A stretch of 64,000 bases of DNA from Mollicutes bacterium. Lineage in GTDB: Bacteria > Bacillota_I > Bacilli_A > RF39 > UBA660. The DNA lies in contig SFOJ01000007.1 of assembly GCA_004552445.1 (NCBI GenBank), forward strand, positions 40,737 to 104,736, given 5' to 3'. The notes under the pieces were generated by a model. The model saw nothing but the letters and a program-made list of their open reading frames with translations, was not told where the DNA came from and searched no databases. Each line of letters starts with the position of its first letter. Within the stretch, counting starts at the first letter, position 1. A program made the translations under genes and the position numbers. Positions 18,729 through 28,682 of the stretch are shown here, in pieces.

Positions 18729-19394
18729 ATGAATATTTTAGATGCTGTTATTATAACAATATTAATTGTTGGCGTTCTTGGTGGAATGAGTAGAGGATTA
18801 ATAAAACAAGCAGTTTTACTTATTGGACTTGTAGTTTGCTTGATTTTTGCATTTTCTCTTAGAACTCCAATAGCTACGTTCATGTATGAATATTTACCAT
18901 TTTTTAAATTTGGTGGATTATTTAGTGGTGTATCAATAATAAATATATTACTATATGAATTAATTGCCTTTTTAATTATATTTTCATTATTATATTTAGT
19001 CCTTAGAATTTTATTAAAAATTACTGGTATTATTGAAAAAATATTAGATATGACAATTATATTAGGATTTTTTTCTAAAATTGGTGGAGGAATAGTTGGA
19101 TTTATTGAAGCATATATTCTTGTATTTGTATTCTTGTTTGTATGTAATCAACCATTTATTAGAGTTACTGGACTTGATAGTTCAAAAGTCGGTAATTTCA
19201 TTTTAGATAAAACTCCAGTAATGAGTGGTGCTATAGAAGATACTAGAAAAGCTATTAATGAAGTGTATACACTAACTACTAAATATAAAAATGATAAAAA
19301 TAAATTAAATCAAGAAACTATTAAATTATTTATTAAATATGATATAATTACTGAAGAAAACGTTCAAAAATTACGTGAGAAAGGAAAATTATAA
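18729..19394 (+). CDS. CvpA family membrane protein
   Basis: A 221-residue protein with four transmembrane helices in the first ~150 residues and a polar C-terminal tail. The N-terminus NILDAVIITILIVGVLGGMSRGLIKQ matches the CvpA/colicin V production family, whose members are membrane proteins with an undefined role in envelope homeostasis. It overlaps trxA by one base (TAATG). Confidence 0.75.
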   Translation: MNILDAVIITILIVGVLGGMSRGLIKQAVLLIGLVVCLIFAFSLRTPIATFMYEYLPFFKFGGLFSGVSIINILLYELIAFLIIFSLLYLVLRILLKITGIIEKILDMTIILGFFSKIGGGIVGFIEAYILVFVFLFVCNQPFIRVTGLDSSKVGNFILDKTPVMSGAIEDTRKAINEVYTLTTKYKNDKNKLNQETIKLFIKYDIITEENVQKLREKGKL

Positions 19395-19693
19395 TGATAT
19401 ATCTTGATAAAGAAGAAAATTTTGATGATTTAATAAAAGAAGGAATTGTACTTGTAGATTTTTATGCTACTTGGTGTGGACCTTGTAAAATGCTTGAAGG
19501 AGAACTTGAAAATATAGAAGATAAAATTAAAATAGTTAAAGTTGATATTGATAAATTTCAAAAACTTACTATTAATTATAGAATAATGAGTGTTCCAACT
19601 ATGATTTTTTTCAAAAATGGAGAGAAAAGCGAAGAAGTTATTGGATTTCATACAAGTGATGAACTTTTAGAAGTAATTAATGGACTTAAATAG
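19394..19693 (+). CDS. trxA: Thioredoxin
   Basis: A 99-residue thioredoxin with the active site WCGPC (C28 and C31), the cis-proline segment MSVPTMIFF and the fold-typical VDFYATW strand. It is a protein disulfide reductase, the likely partner of the TrxB encoded at 1.9 kb. It is coupled to cvpA. A terminator overlaps its stop codon. Confidence 0.93.
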   Translation: MIYLDKEENFDDLIKEGIVLVDFYATWCGPCKMLEGELENIEDKIKIVKVDIDKFQKLTINYRIMSVPTMIFFKNGEKSEEVIGFHTSDELLEVINGLK

Positions 19694-19707
19694 TCCATTT
19701 TTATTTT
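19679..19707 (+). terminator. Terminator overlapping the trxA stop
   Basis: Stem AATGGACT/AGTCCATT (19679-19686 and 19692-19699) with a TAAAT loop, followed by TTTTATTTT. The stop TAG lies across the loop and right arm. Confidence 0.85.
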
Positions 19708-19755
19708 AATTTTATATAGTTTATAAATAAAGTTTTAAAAACTCTATTTATGTGT

Positions 19756-19811
19756 TATAATTCTTAACTGAAAGAAGAGGTGAGTCGCTAGGCTGTATTC
19801 CTAGTTGATGT
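19756..19811 (+). promoter_or_regulatory. queA-tgt leader with an anticodon-arm-like hairpin
   Basis: TATAAT lies at 19756-19761. The short leader carries a ribosome site GAGGTGA (19777-19783), then a perfect 5-bp stem CTAGG/CCTAG (19788-19792 and 19800-19804) closing a 7-nt loop CTGTATT, then 7 nt before the queA ATG. Stem and loop lengths equal a tRNA anticodon arm, and the loop places U-G-U at positions 33-35, the sequence Tgt recognises. GUA would be the tyrosine anticodon. With the hairpin folded, the ribosome site is about 11 nt from the ATG. Unfolded it is 28 nt away. Confidence 0.65.
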
Positions 19812-22034
<2,223 letters not shown>

Positions 22035-22044
<10 letters not shown>

Positions 22045-22388
22045 GTTACACCAATAATACCACCTGTGATTGACGATAATATTAAAGATAAATAATAAAC
22101 TAAAGTGCCAAAAGAATACTTTGAAATAAATAGGGTTATTAGTGAGAATATAAAACAAATTGAAAAAGAAATTATAAATCCATTTAAATATCCTTTCGAT
22201 TTTTCAAGAGAAGATGTTTTAAATCCAAGAACAAAGAATAATAGCAAAATAACTATATAATTTATAATACTTACTACATTATAACTAAATACTTCTAAAT
22301 AATAAACTAAAGAAATAACTAAAAGATATATAAGAAAAAGTATTAAAAATAATGATATACTTTTTAAATAATTAATAATTTTGTTCAT
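22035..22388 (-). CDS. TIGR04086-like four-helix membrane protein
   Basis: A 117-residue protein made almost entirely of four hydrophobic helices with a short basic tail (GVTKK). Length, the GGIIG motif in the last helix and its place next to tgt fit the TIGR04086 membrane family of Firmicutes, whose role is unknown. AGGTGA lies upstream of the start on the minus strand. Confidence 0.55.
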
Positions 22389-22460
22389 TTTATCACCTAA
22401 TTAAGTATATTTATGATTAAAAAATATATGAATCAAACATAATAATAGTAGGTGATATAT

Positions 22461-23111
22461 ATGGATTTAGTAATGGTAATAATTAGAACTGTGTTTTTCT
22501 ATGTGTTTGTACTTATTATATTTAGACTTATGGGGAAACGTGAGATAGGAGAGTTATCTATTCAAGATTTGGTAGTTAGCTTATTAATTGCTGAACTTGT
22601 TGCGATAAGTATTGAAAATTATAAAGATTCGATGTTACTTACAGTGATACCTATATTAATACTTTTGTTCTTTGAGGTAGCTGCTGGATACTTATCACTT
22701 AGGTTTAATAAATTTAGAAATATTATGGATGGTAAACCAGCTCTTATAATAAATAGGGGTATTATTAACTATAAAGAAATGATGAAACAAAGATATTCTT
22801 TGGATGATTTGTTATTGGAACTTAGAAATAATAATATAAAGAATCTTAAAGACGTGGAATATGCTGTACTTGAAAATAGTGGAAAGCTAAATATATTTAA
22901 ATATAGTTTTTTAGGATTTGATTCATCAAATCCATTTCCTTTAATATTAGATGGCGTTGTTCAAAAAGATACATTATGTTATATAGATAAAGATGAAAAA
23001 TGGTTATATGATTATTTAAGATGTAATAATCTTAAAAAAGAAGAAATATTTTATGCTTTTTATAAGAACAATAAAATTTATGTTATTAAAAGAAATGAAT
23101 TAATTAGATAG
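22461..23111 (+). CDS. DUF421 (YetF/YdfR-type) membrane protein
   Basis: A 216-residue protein with three N-terminal helices, including LIIFRLMGKREIGELSIQDLVVSLLIAEL, the hallmark of DUF421. A soluble C-terminal domain has GKPALIINRGIINYKEM and LDDLLLELRNNNI. Members of this family are associated with spore or envelope stress in Bacillus, without a defined activity. AGGTGA precedes ATG 22461, so the GTG at 22452 is not preferred. Its 3' end overlaps the convergent SpoVB-like gene by 12 nt. Confidence 0.8.
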   Translation: MDLVMVIIRTVFFYVFVLIIFRLMGKREIGELSIQDLVVSLLIAELVAISIENYKDSMLLTVIPILILLFFEVAAGYLSLRFNKFRNIMDGKPALIINRGIINYKEMMKQRYSLDDLLLELRNNNIKNLKDVEYAVLENSGKLNIFKYSFLGFDSSNPFPLILDGVVQKDTLCYIDKDEKWLYDYLRCNNLKKEEIFYAFYKNNKIYVIKRNELIR

Positions 23112-24398
23112 TACTTTTTTTATTTCTTTTGAATAAAGATACGTGCTAAGTAAAAGATTTATAATTATTGATAATATTAGAGAATACATACCTATTTTTA
23201 ATAGAGAAAGAAGTGCTATTGAAATTAATCTTACTATTGAAGAAATGATTGTACATTTCATTGCTCTTTTACTTTTACCTAATGCTTGTAGAGCATTTAT
23301 AAGAGGGTACTCTATATAAAATAATATAGTAAATGGACTTAATAATCTTATATAATCTAGTCCTAATGATGTATGATATAAAATATTTAAAAAGAATGTT
23401 GGAAATAAAGTTATTATAAGTGTGGAAAATCCTCCGATAGAACAGGATATTAAAACTATTTGTTTTATTCTTTTTTTGCACATTTCTTTATTTCCTAAAC
23501 TGTAATATTTAGATAATTCTGGTACTAGAGAAGTAGCCATATTTTGTGTGAAGAATTGTGGCATTAGTAATAGTGACATAGCATATGCATTAATGACTCC
23601 ATACTCATATACTATGAAGTCTTTAGAGTAGCCTGCGTACATTAACACATTTGTTAAAATAATTGGTTCTAAGAAATAAGATATTGAACCAATTATTTTA
23701 CTTGAAGTTGATGGAATACATATACCCATTACTTTTTTTATATCATTTTTGTTAAAATCATTAATAGACGGTTTAATATTTTTTGGAAAAAAATACATCA
23801 TTACTAGTTGTGATATTATTTCACCTGCGGCATTTATTAGAATAATGAAACTTATTGTATGTATTAAACTTATACTTAAAAATTTATCTATGAAAAGCGT
23901 TATTAGTATTAGTCTCGTGACTTGTTCTATAAAGTTAGATAACATATATGGAAACATGTTTTGTTTTCCCCAAAAATATCCTTTTATTATTGATGATATA
24001 CTTATAAATGGGGTTACTAAAGATAAGCAAATTATAGGGTAATATAAAATTTCATTTTTAAGAAGTGTACTTAGTGTTGGAGCTATTAAAATAGTGATTA
24101 ATATTATAAAAAAATTAATTATTATTGAAAGTGGTATTATTGATATAAAAAGTGTTTTTGTTCTTGAACTTTTTTCTGATATTATTTTAGATAATGCGGT
24201 AGGATAAGATAATGTTGCGATTACACTTAAAAGAGAACTAGTCGGAGCAAGTAAACTATATAGTCCCATACCTTCAGCACCTAGTTTTCTAGTTACTATT
24301 ATTCTTAATACGAAACCTACTAATTTACCAATTACTCCTCCGATAAGTAACACTAGTGTTGATTTTAAAAATATATTATTTTTTATTTTATTTAACAT
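23100..24398 (-). CDS. SpoVB/MurJ-like polysaccharide flippase (MATE/MOP superfamily)
   Basis: A 432-residue protein with about 12-14 transmembrane helices. The N-terminus LKSTLVLLIGGVIGKLVGFVLRIIVTRKLGAEGMGLYSLL is typical of SpoVB-type flippases. These export lipid-linked precursors for peptidoglycan or polysaccharide. SpoVB itself is needed for the spore cortex, but close relatives occur in non-sporulators. No strong ribosome site is visible upstream, which suggests weak expression. The gene overlaps the convergent DUF421 gene. Confidence 0.75.
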   Translation of the reverse strand: MLNKIKNNIFLKSTLVLLIGGVIGKLVGFVLRIIVTRKLGAEGMGLYSLLAPTSSLLSVIATLSYPTALSKIISEKSSRTKTLFISIIPLSIIINFFIILITILIAPTLSTLLKNEILYYPIICLSLVTPFISISSIIKGYFWGKQNMFPYMLSNFIEQVTRLILITLFIDKFLSISLIHTISFIILINAAGEIISQLVMMYFFPKNIKPSINDFNKNDIKKVMGICIPSTSSKIIGSISYFLEPIILTNVLMYAGYSKDFIVYEYGVINAYAMSLLLMPQFFTQNMATSLVPELSKYYSLGNKEMCKKRIKQIVLISCSIGGFSTLIITLFPTFFLNILYHTSLGLDYIRLLSPFTILFYIEYPLINALQALGKSKRAMKCTIISSIVRLISIALLSLLKIGMYSLILSIIINLLLSTYLYSKEIKKVLSN

Positions 24399-24417
24399 AA
24401 TAAAGTATATGAAGTAA

Positions 24418-24446
24418 TTGATAAAGATATTTATTTATGGTATTAT
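24418..24446 (+). promoter_or_regulatory. Promoter of the metK riboswitch unit
   Basis: TTGATA (24418-24423), a 17-nt spacer and TATTAT (24441-24446), upstream of the SAM riboswitch. Confidence 0.65.
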
Positions 24447-24481
24447 TAGTGTGTTCTTAAAGAACAACAATTTTAAAAATT

Positions 24482-24572
24482 ACCTTATAAAGAGTGACTG
24501 AGAGACTGGCTCTATGAAGTCACACCAACCTATTTGATTAGGTGGTAAACCCAGATGGATGAGGATAACTTA
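24482..24572 (+). ncRNA. SAM-I riboswitch (S-box) upstream of metK
   Basis: The stretch shows the S-box landmarks in order: AAAGAGTGACTGAGAGACTG, GGCTCTATGAAGTCAC, ACCAACC, then GGTGGTAAACCCAG, GATGAGGATAAC. The downstream expression platform is complete: an antiterminator GATAACTT/AAGTTATC competes with a terminator at 24577-24608. With SAM bound, the terminator forms and metK (SAM synthetase) is shut off. It matches the S-box family from established knowledge. A covariance-model search was not run. Confidence 0.85.
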
Positions 24573-24576
24573 TATA

Positions 24577-24608
24577 TACCTAAGTTATCTTAGGTATTTT
24601 TTCTTTTT
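24577..24608 (+). terminator. Riboswitch-controlled terminator of metK
   Basis: Stem TACCTAAG/CTTAGGTA (24577-24584 and 24589-24596) with a TTAT loop, then TTTTTTCTTTTT. Its left arm overlaps the antiterminator pairing. Confidence 0.88.
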
Positions 24609-24642
24609 AAGGTAATTGTAATCTTGGAAGGAGGAAATATAT

Positions 24643-25677
24643 ATGAGATTATTTAGTAATGAAATTGTTTTTAGAGGTCATCCTGATAAAGTATGTGATC
24701 AAATAAGTGATGCTTTAGTGGATGAATTTATTAAAGGGGATAAGAAAAGCAGATGTGCGATTGAGACTATGGGTGGTAAAGGTAAAATATTTATCACTGG
24801 GGAGGTTACATCAAAAAGTAAAGTTGATATTCCTAAAGTTGTAAAAAATGTTTTATTGGATGTTGGGTATAGTAGTGACTATGAAATAATTAATAATATT
24901 GGTGTTCAAAGTAGTGATATTGCTATGGGTACTAATGATGAAGTTATGGGTGCTGGAGATCAAGGTATGATGTTTGGATATGCATGTGATGATAATAAAA
25001 AATATTTACCTACTGCTATGGTTATACTTCAGGAACTAAGTAAAAAGTATGATGAACTTAGAAAAACTGACTATAGATTTAAAAGTGATGGTAAAGCTCA
25101 AATAACAGGGTATTATAATGATAAAATGAAACTAAAACGTATTAAAACTTTTACAATCAGTTATCAAAATACTGAAAAAGAAAGAAAAGAAACAGATAAA
25201 ATAATTAAAAATATTTGTGATAATATTTGTTCTAAATATAATGTTAATGTAGATGAATATTTGATAAATCCTACTGGTAAATTTGAAATTGGAGGTTTTG
25301 ATGGTGATGCTGGTCTAACAGGAAGAAAAATAGTGGTTGATAGTTATCAAGGATTTGCTCCAGTAGGTGGAGGTGCATTTAGTGGTAAAGATCCTACTAA
25401 GGTTGATAGAAGTGGTGCATATAAAGCAAGATTAATTGCCATTCATTATTTAAAAAAATATAATCTTAAATGGTGTAAAGTACAGCTTAGTTATGCAATT
25501 GGTATTAGAAAACCTTTAGCTATTTATATAGATAGTAATATCGGTACTTTTAATGAAGAAGTTACAATAGATAAATATAAAGATTTATATGAAGAGTGTG
25601 AACCTAAGAATATAATAGATGATTTAAACTTATTAAATGAAAGTTTCTATGAAAAAAGTAAATTTGGACATTTTTAG
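24643..25677 (+). CDS. metK: S-adenosylmethionine synthetase
   Basis: It makes SAM from methionine and ATP. GHPDK (12-16), GAGDQG (about 104-109) and GGGAFSGKDPTKVDRSGAY (about 241) are all present. At 344 residues it is clearly shorter than the usual 380-400, with loops between the three repeats trimmed. Catalytic histidine, lysine and aspartate positions look intact. GGAGG precedes the ATG. Controlled by the S-box upstream. SAM made here also feeds QueA and the rRNA methyltransferases in the window. Confidence 0.93.
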   Translation: MRLFSNEIVFRGHPDKVCDQISDALVDEFIKGDKKSRCAIETMGGKGKIFITGEVTSKSKVDIPKVVKNVLLDVGYSSDYEIINNIGVQSSDIAMGTNDEVMGAGDQGMMFGYACDDNKKYLPTAMVILQELSKKYDELRKTDYRFKSDGKAQITGYYNDKMKLKRIKTFTISYQNTEKERKETDKIIKNICDNICSKYNVNVDEYLINPTGKFEIGGFDGDAGLTGRKIVVDSYQGFAPVGGGAFSGKDPTKVDRSGAYKARLIAIHYLKKYNLKWCKVQLSYAIGIRKPLAIYIDSNIGTFNEEVTIDKYKDLYEECEPKNIIDDLNLLNESFYEKSKFGHF

Positions 25678-25701
25678 AAGTGTAAAGTTTATGAAAAAAT
25701 A

Positions 25702-25729
25702 TTGATATATTTTTTTGTTATGATATAAT
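25702..25729 (+). promoter_or_regulatory. Promoter of 6S RNA
   Basis: TTGATA (25702-25707), a 16-nt spacer and an extended -10 TGATATAAT (25721-25729). Transcription should begin near 25736. Confidence 0.7.
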
Positions 25730-25735
25730 TAAATT

Positions 25736-25907
25736 AACCTAGATGAAATATAGCTTTATAAACCGGCTATGTAATACTATAGGGGGACTAATTAGTATAT
25801 GGAGTTGAATATTGTATTTAATACAAGATCCCGAGTATGTTATGTGTCCTACCACCTCGTGCGAAACGCGAGTTTTATTACACTATATTTACCTAGGTAT
25901 TTTTTTA
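25736..25907 (+). ncRNA. ssrS: 6S RNA (ssrS/bsrA-like)
   Basis: A ~170-nt non-coding transcript. Its two ends pair (ACCTAG and AAATATAG at 25738-25754 with CTATATTT and ACCTAGGT at 25884-25898) and it ends in a T-run. Inside are GGGGGAC/GTCC-type pairing, an apical TTGTATT/AATACAA hairpin and a strong side hairpin CTCGTG/CGCGAG. The rod with a central open region fits 6S RNA, which binds RNA polymerase-sigma A. It lies directly upstream of tcdA (yrvM), the place of bsrA in Bacillus. Sequence alone is weakly conserved, so synteny carries weight. Confidence 0.65.
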
Positions 25908-25941
25908 TGGTATAATATAGGCACTTTTTGAGGAGGAAAGT

Positions 25942-26628
25942 ATGAATCTTGTTAGACTTGAAAGTTTAATTGGTAGTGAAAAATTAGAAAAAATAAGAAA
26001 ACTTAAAGTGCTTATTATAGGTCTTGGTGGAGTAGGAGGTTATGCTCTTGAATCGTTAGTTAGATGTGGAGTTGAAAATATAACTATAGTAGATGGAGAT
26101 ACTATTAAACCAAGCAATATAAATAGACAAATAATAGCAACTTCTAAAAATAATAATAAATACAAAACTAGAGAATGGAAAAAAAGAATTAAACTTATAA
26201 ATAATAATGCCTGTGTTAATATAATAAATACTTATATTACACCTGATAATATTGAACTCTTGTTTGGTGAAAAGTATGATTATATGATAGATGCTTGTGA
26301 TACCACTCGTGTTAAAGTTGAACTAGTTAAAAGATGTCATGAAAATGGTATAAAATTAGTTTCATCAATGGGGACGGCTAAAAAGCTAGATGCTACTAAG
26401 TTAATTATTACTACGCTTGATAAAACTAATACAGATCCACTTGCTAAGAAGGTAAGACATGAGCTTGGGAAAGATAAAGACTTAATGAAAGATGTGGTAG
26501 TTGTAACATCAACAGAGAAAGCTATAGATACAAATAATATGCTTGGTTCTAGTGCATTTGTTCCAGCTGTTGCGGGTCTTTATATAACAAATTATATAGT
26601 TAAAGATGTAATAGATAATTTTAATTAG
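25942..26628 (+). CDS. tcdA: tRNA threonylcarbamoyladenosine dehydratase (TcdA/YrvM)
   Basis: An E1-like enzyme that cyclises t6A37 of ANN-decoding tRNAs to ct6A. The Rossmann motif GLGGVGGYALESLVRCG (from residue 27), VDGDTIKPSNINRQ and the YMIDACDTTRVK segment place it in this family. The 228-residue length is typical. It has its own -10 (TATAAT 25911-25916) just after the 6S terminator and an AGGAGG site. A bidirectional terminator follows. Confidence 0.9.
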   Translation: MNLVRLESLIGSEKLEKIRKLKVLIIGLGGVGGYALESLVRCGVENITIVDGDTIKPSNINRQIIATSKNNNKYKTREWKKRIKLINNNACVNIINTYITPDNIELLFGEKYDYMIDACDTTRVKVELVKRCHENGIKLVSSMGTAKKLDATKLIITTLDKTNTDPLAKKVRHELGKDKDLMKDVVVVTSTEKAIDTNNMLGSSAFVPAVAGLYITNYIVKDVIDNFN

Positions 26629-26631
26629 ATA

Positions 26632-26657
26632 AAAAAGCTACTCGTAAGAGTAGTTTT
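26632..26657. terminator. Bidirectional terminator
   Basis: Stem CTACTC/GAGTAG (26638-26643 and 26648-26653) with a GTAA loop, an A-run on the left and T residues on the right, between tcdA (+) and the minus-strand gene at 26656. Confidence 0.8.
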
Positions 26658-27357
26658 ATAGTGATTTTTTAGTTTGTCTTTTAATTAATAAATCTTCACT
26701 TTCTAATTCTTCTTTTGTTTTAGATAAAGGTTCATGACCTTTAGTGAATGAATTTAAATATATGCTTCCATTAATTGATTTAAAATCTTTTGTTGTGTAT
26801 CCTGTTTTAGTGTTATAAAATGAGTCTCCATAAATTCTTGCCATATTTTCATCTAATATGTGATATCCATCTATTAATAGTTTTTCTATTTTGGATTTAT
26901 CTTCATCTTTTATAAAATATCCAGGGGATGGTGTTTTTAATATCATTCCATTATGAGTTAAATATTCACATTTTTCATCTATAAAAAATTGTCTGTATGT
27001 TGGATCTATTAAATATGGTATTAATATTCCATTCACGTTGAATCTTGCTACTATGAATGAATGACCTTCAATATCATTTGTTATTACATTTTGTGTCATG
27101 CATGGATGTGTTTCGACACCTAAATCAGTTAGATAGTAAGTTATGATTGCTTGAGCTTTATCACATTTATATTCAAAACTAAAGTTATCAAAATCGTTTG
27201 TAAATTTGCATCTAGTAAGGTAACAAATATTATCTAAAAATAAATTTATTTCTTCTATAGAAAGAGGAGTATTACTTTCAACTTTTCTTTCTAATTCTTC
27301 TATTACTTTAGAGTCAATATTTACTGTTTTAGGAGTGCTTTTCATTATAAATTTCAT
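26656..27357 (-). CDS. Putative transglutaminase/papain-fold protein (Cys-His-Asp)
   Basis: A 233-residue cytosolic protein. A Cys in KCDKAQAIITYYL (C65), a His in EGHSFIVARF (H99) and an Asp in YLIDPTYRQFF (D118) occur in the order and spacing of a transglutaminase-like cysteine hydrolase triad. No signal peptide. The start overlaps the rarA stop by 4 nt (ATGA), so it is co-translated with rarA. Substrate unknown. The catalytic reading is inference from the motifs. Confidence 0.45.
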   Translation of the reverse strand: MKFIMKSTPKTVNIDSKVIEELERKVESNTPLSIEEINLFLDNICYLTRCKFTNDFDNFSFEYKCDKAQAIITYYLTDLGVETHPCMTQNVITNDIEGHSFIVARFNVNGILIPYLIDPTYRQFFIDEKCEYLTHNGMILKTPSPGYFIKDEDKSKIEKLLIDGYHILDENMARIYGDSFYNTKTGYTTKDFKSINGSIYLNSFTKGHEPLSKTKEELESEDLLIKRQTKKSL

Positions 27358-28550
27358 TTTTTCACCTTAATACTATTATTGAATTTATACATTTCTGTTT
27401 CATATTTGTTTTTTCTTGGCGTATAGTATTTCCTTCCTTTTAGATTATCTGGCATGTATTCTTGATCTACCCAATAATTTGGATAGTTATGAGGATATTT
27501 ATAATTTGGACTTGTTGTTCTTATATTTGCAGGTATTCTTCCAACTGACATGGTATTTATATCTTTAATTGCTTCATTAATTGCGATGTCTGCTGAATTG
27601 CTTTTAGGGCTAAGTGCCATATCTATTACTGCACAAGATAATGGCTTAATTAACTCTGGATATCCTATTCTTTCACTTGCTTCGATTGCAGCAACTACTT
27701 TAGGACCAATCATTGGATTTGCAAGTCCTATATCTTCATAAGCTATTACAATCATTCTTCTATATATTGAATCATAGTCTCCACTTACTATTAATCTTGC
27801 TAGATAATGTAGTGCTGCATCTACATCACTTCCTCTAATACTTTTTTGAAATGCAGATAACATATCATAGTGACCATCTTCATCTTTATCTGTGAAAAAT
27901 GATGGGGTATTAGTAGTTTCTTTTATATTATCAATTGTTACTTCTTTATTATATCCGTAATAGTTAAATTCAATAAGATTGTAAGCAAATCTTATATCTC
28001 CATTTGATATTTTAGCAATATATTTTATTGTTTTATTATCCATTTTGATATCTGGAAGAACTGTCTTAACTCTTTTAATACCTGTTTCAATGTCTTCTTC
28101 ACTTAAAGCATGAAGTTCAATTAACTGACATCTACTTCTTATAGCAGCGTTAATTGAATGATATGGGTTAGAGTTAGTAAGGCCAATTAAAATAATAAGA
28201 CCACTTTCTATATAAGAAAGTAATATATCTTGTTTATCTTTATTCATTCTATGTATTTCATCTACGATAAGAATCATACTTCCATACATTTTTGCTTCTT
28301 CAATAACTACTTCAAAATCTTTCTTTGAGTTAATAGTGGCATTAAGCATTCTATATCTAGTGCCAAGTTCATTTATTAAAGCTAAAGCTATAGTAGTTTT
28401 ACCACAACCACTATTACCATAAAAAATTATATTAAAAAGTTTTTTATTTTTTACTAAATTAGTTAGTACTTTGTTTTTACCAATAAGATGTTTTTGACCA
28501 AGTGTCTCTTTTAAACTAGTAGGTCTTAATTTATTTTGTAATAATTCCAT
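27354..28550 (-). CDS. rarA: Replication-associated recombination protein RarA (MgsA)
   Basis: An AAA+ ATPase of the clamp-loader/WRNIP1 family acting at stalled forks. The 398-residue protein has LRPTSLKETLGQKHL at the N-terminus, Walker A GNSGCGKTT (45-53), Walker B ILIVDEIHR (about 95), the sensor segment LIGLTNSNP and the C-terminal tetramerisation domain (DAALHYLARLIVSGDY, RRMIVIAYEDIGLANP). Full length. Confidence 0.93.
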   Translation of the reverse strand: MELLQNKLRPTSLKETLGQKHLIGKNKVLTNLVKNKKLFNIIFYGNSGCGKTTIALALINELGTRYRMLNATINSKKDFEVVIEEAKMYGSMILIVDEIHRMNKDKQDILLSYIESGLIILIGLTNSNPYHSINAAIRSRCQLIELHALSEEDIETGIKRVKTVLPDIKMDNKTIKYIAKISNGDIRFAYNLIEFNYYGYNKEVTIDNIKETTNTPSFFTDKDEDGHYDMLSAFQKSIRGSDVDAALHYLARLIVSGDYDSIYRRMIVIAYEDIGLANPMIGPKVVAAIEASERIGYPELIKPLSCAVIDMALSPKSNSADIAINEAIKDINTMSVGRIPANIRTTSPNYKYPHNYPNYWVDQEYMPDNLKGRKYYTPRKNKYETEMYKFNNSIKVKK

Positions 28551-28590
28551 AGTACACCTCGTAAGTATTTTATCAAGTTTTTTATTAAAA

Positions 28591-28655
28591 TTAAAGTCAT
28601 TTAAAAGTCATTTTTGATATTTATTATTGTTATTGATATATTTATTTGTTATAAT
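28591..28655 (+). promoter_or_regulatory. Flippase-gene promoter with an 11-bp direct-repeat box
   Basis: AAAGTCATTT occurs twice exactly 11 bp apart (GTCA at 28596 and 28607), directly upstream of a promoter TTGTTA (28627-28632), 17-nt spacer and TATAAT (28650-28655). The same GTCA-11-GTCA box precedes the ABC transporter operon at 40.72 kb. This is the layout of OmpR/PhoB-type response regulator sites. Confidence 0.5.
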
Positions 28656-28682
28656 GAGTGTGCGTTAATAAAAGAGGAAACT

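Noticed and set aside
19770..19811. PreQ1 riboswitch upstream of queA
   Set aside because: The leader lacks the preQ1-I aptamer landmarks (C-rich loop plus A-rich tail pseudoknot). The 5-bp/7-nt hairpin explains it better.
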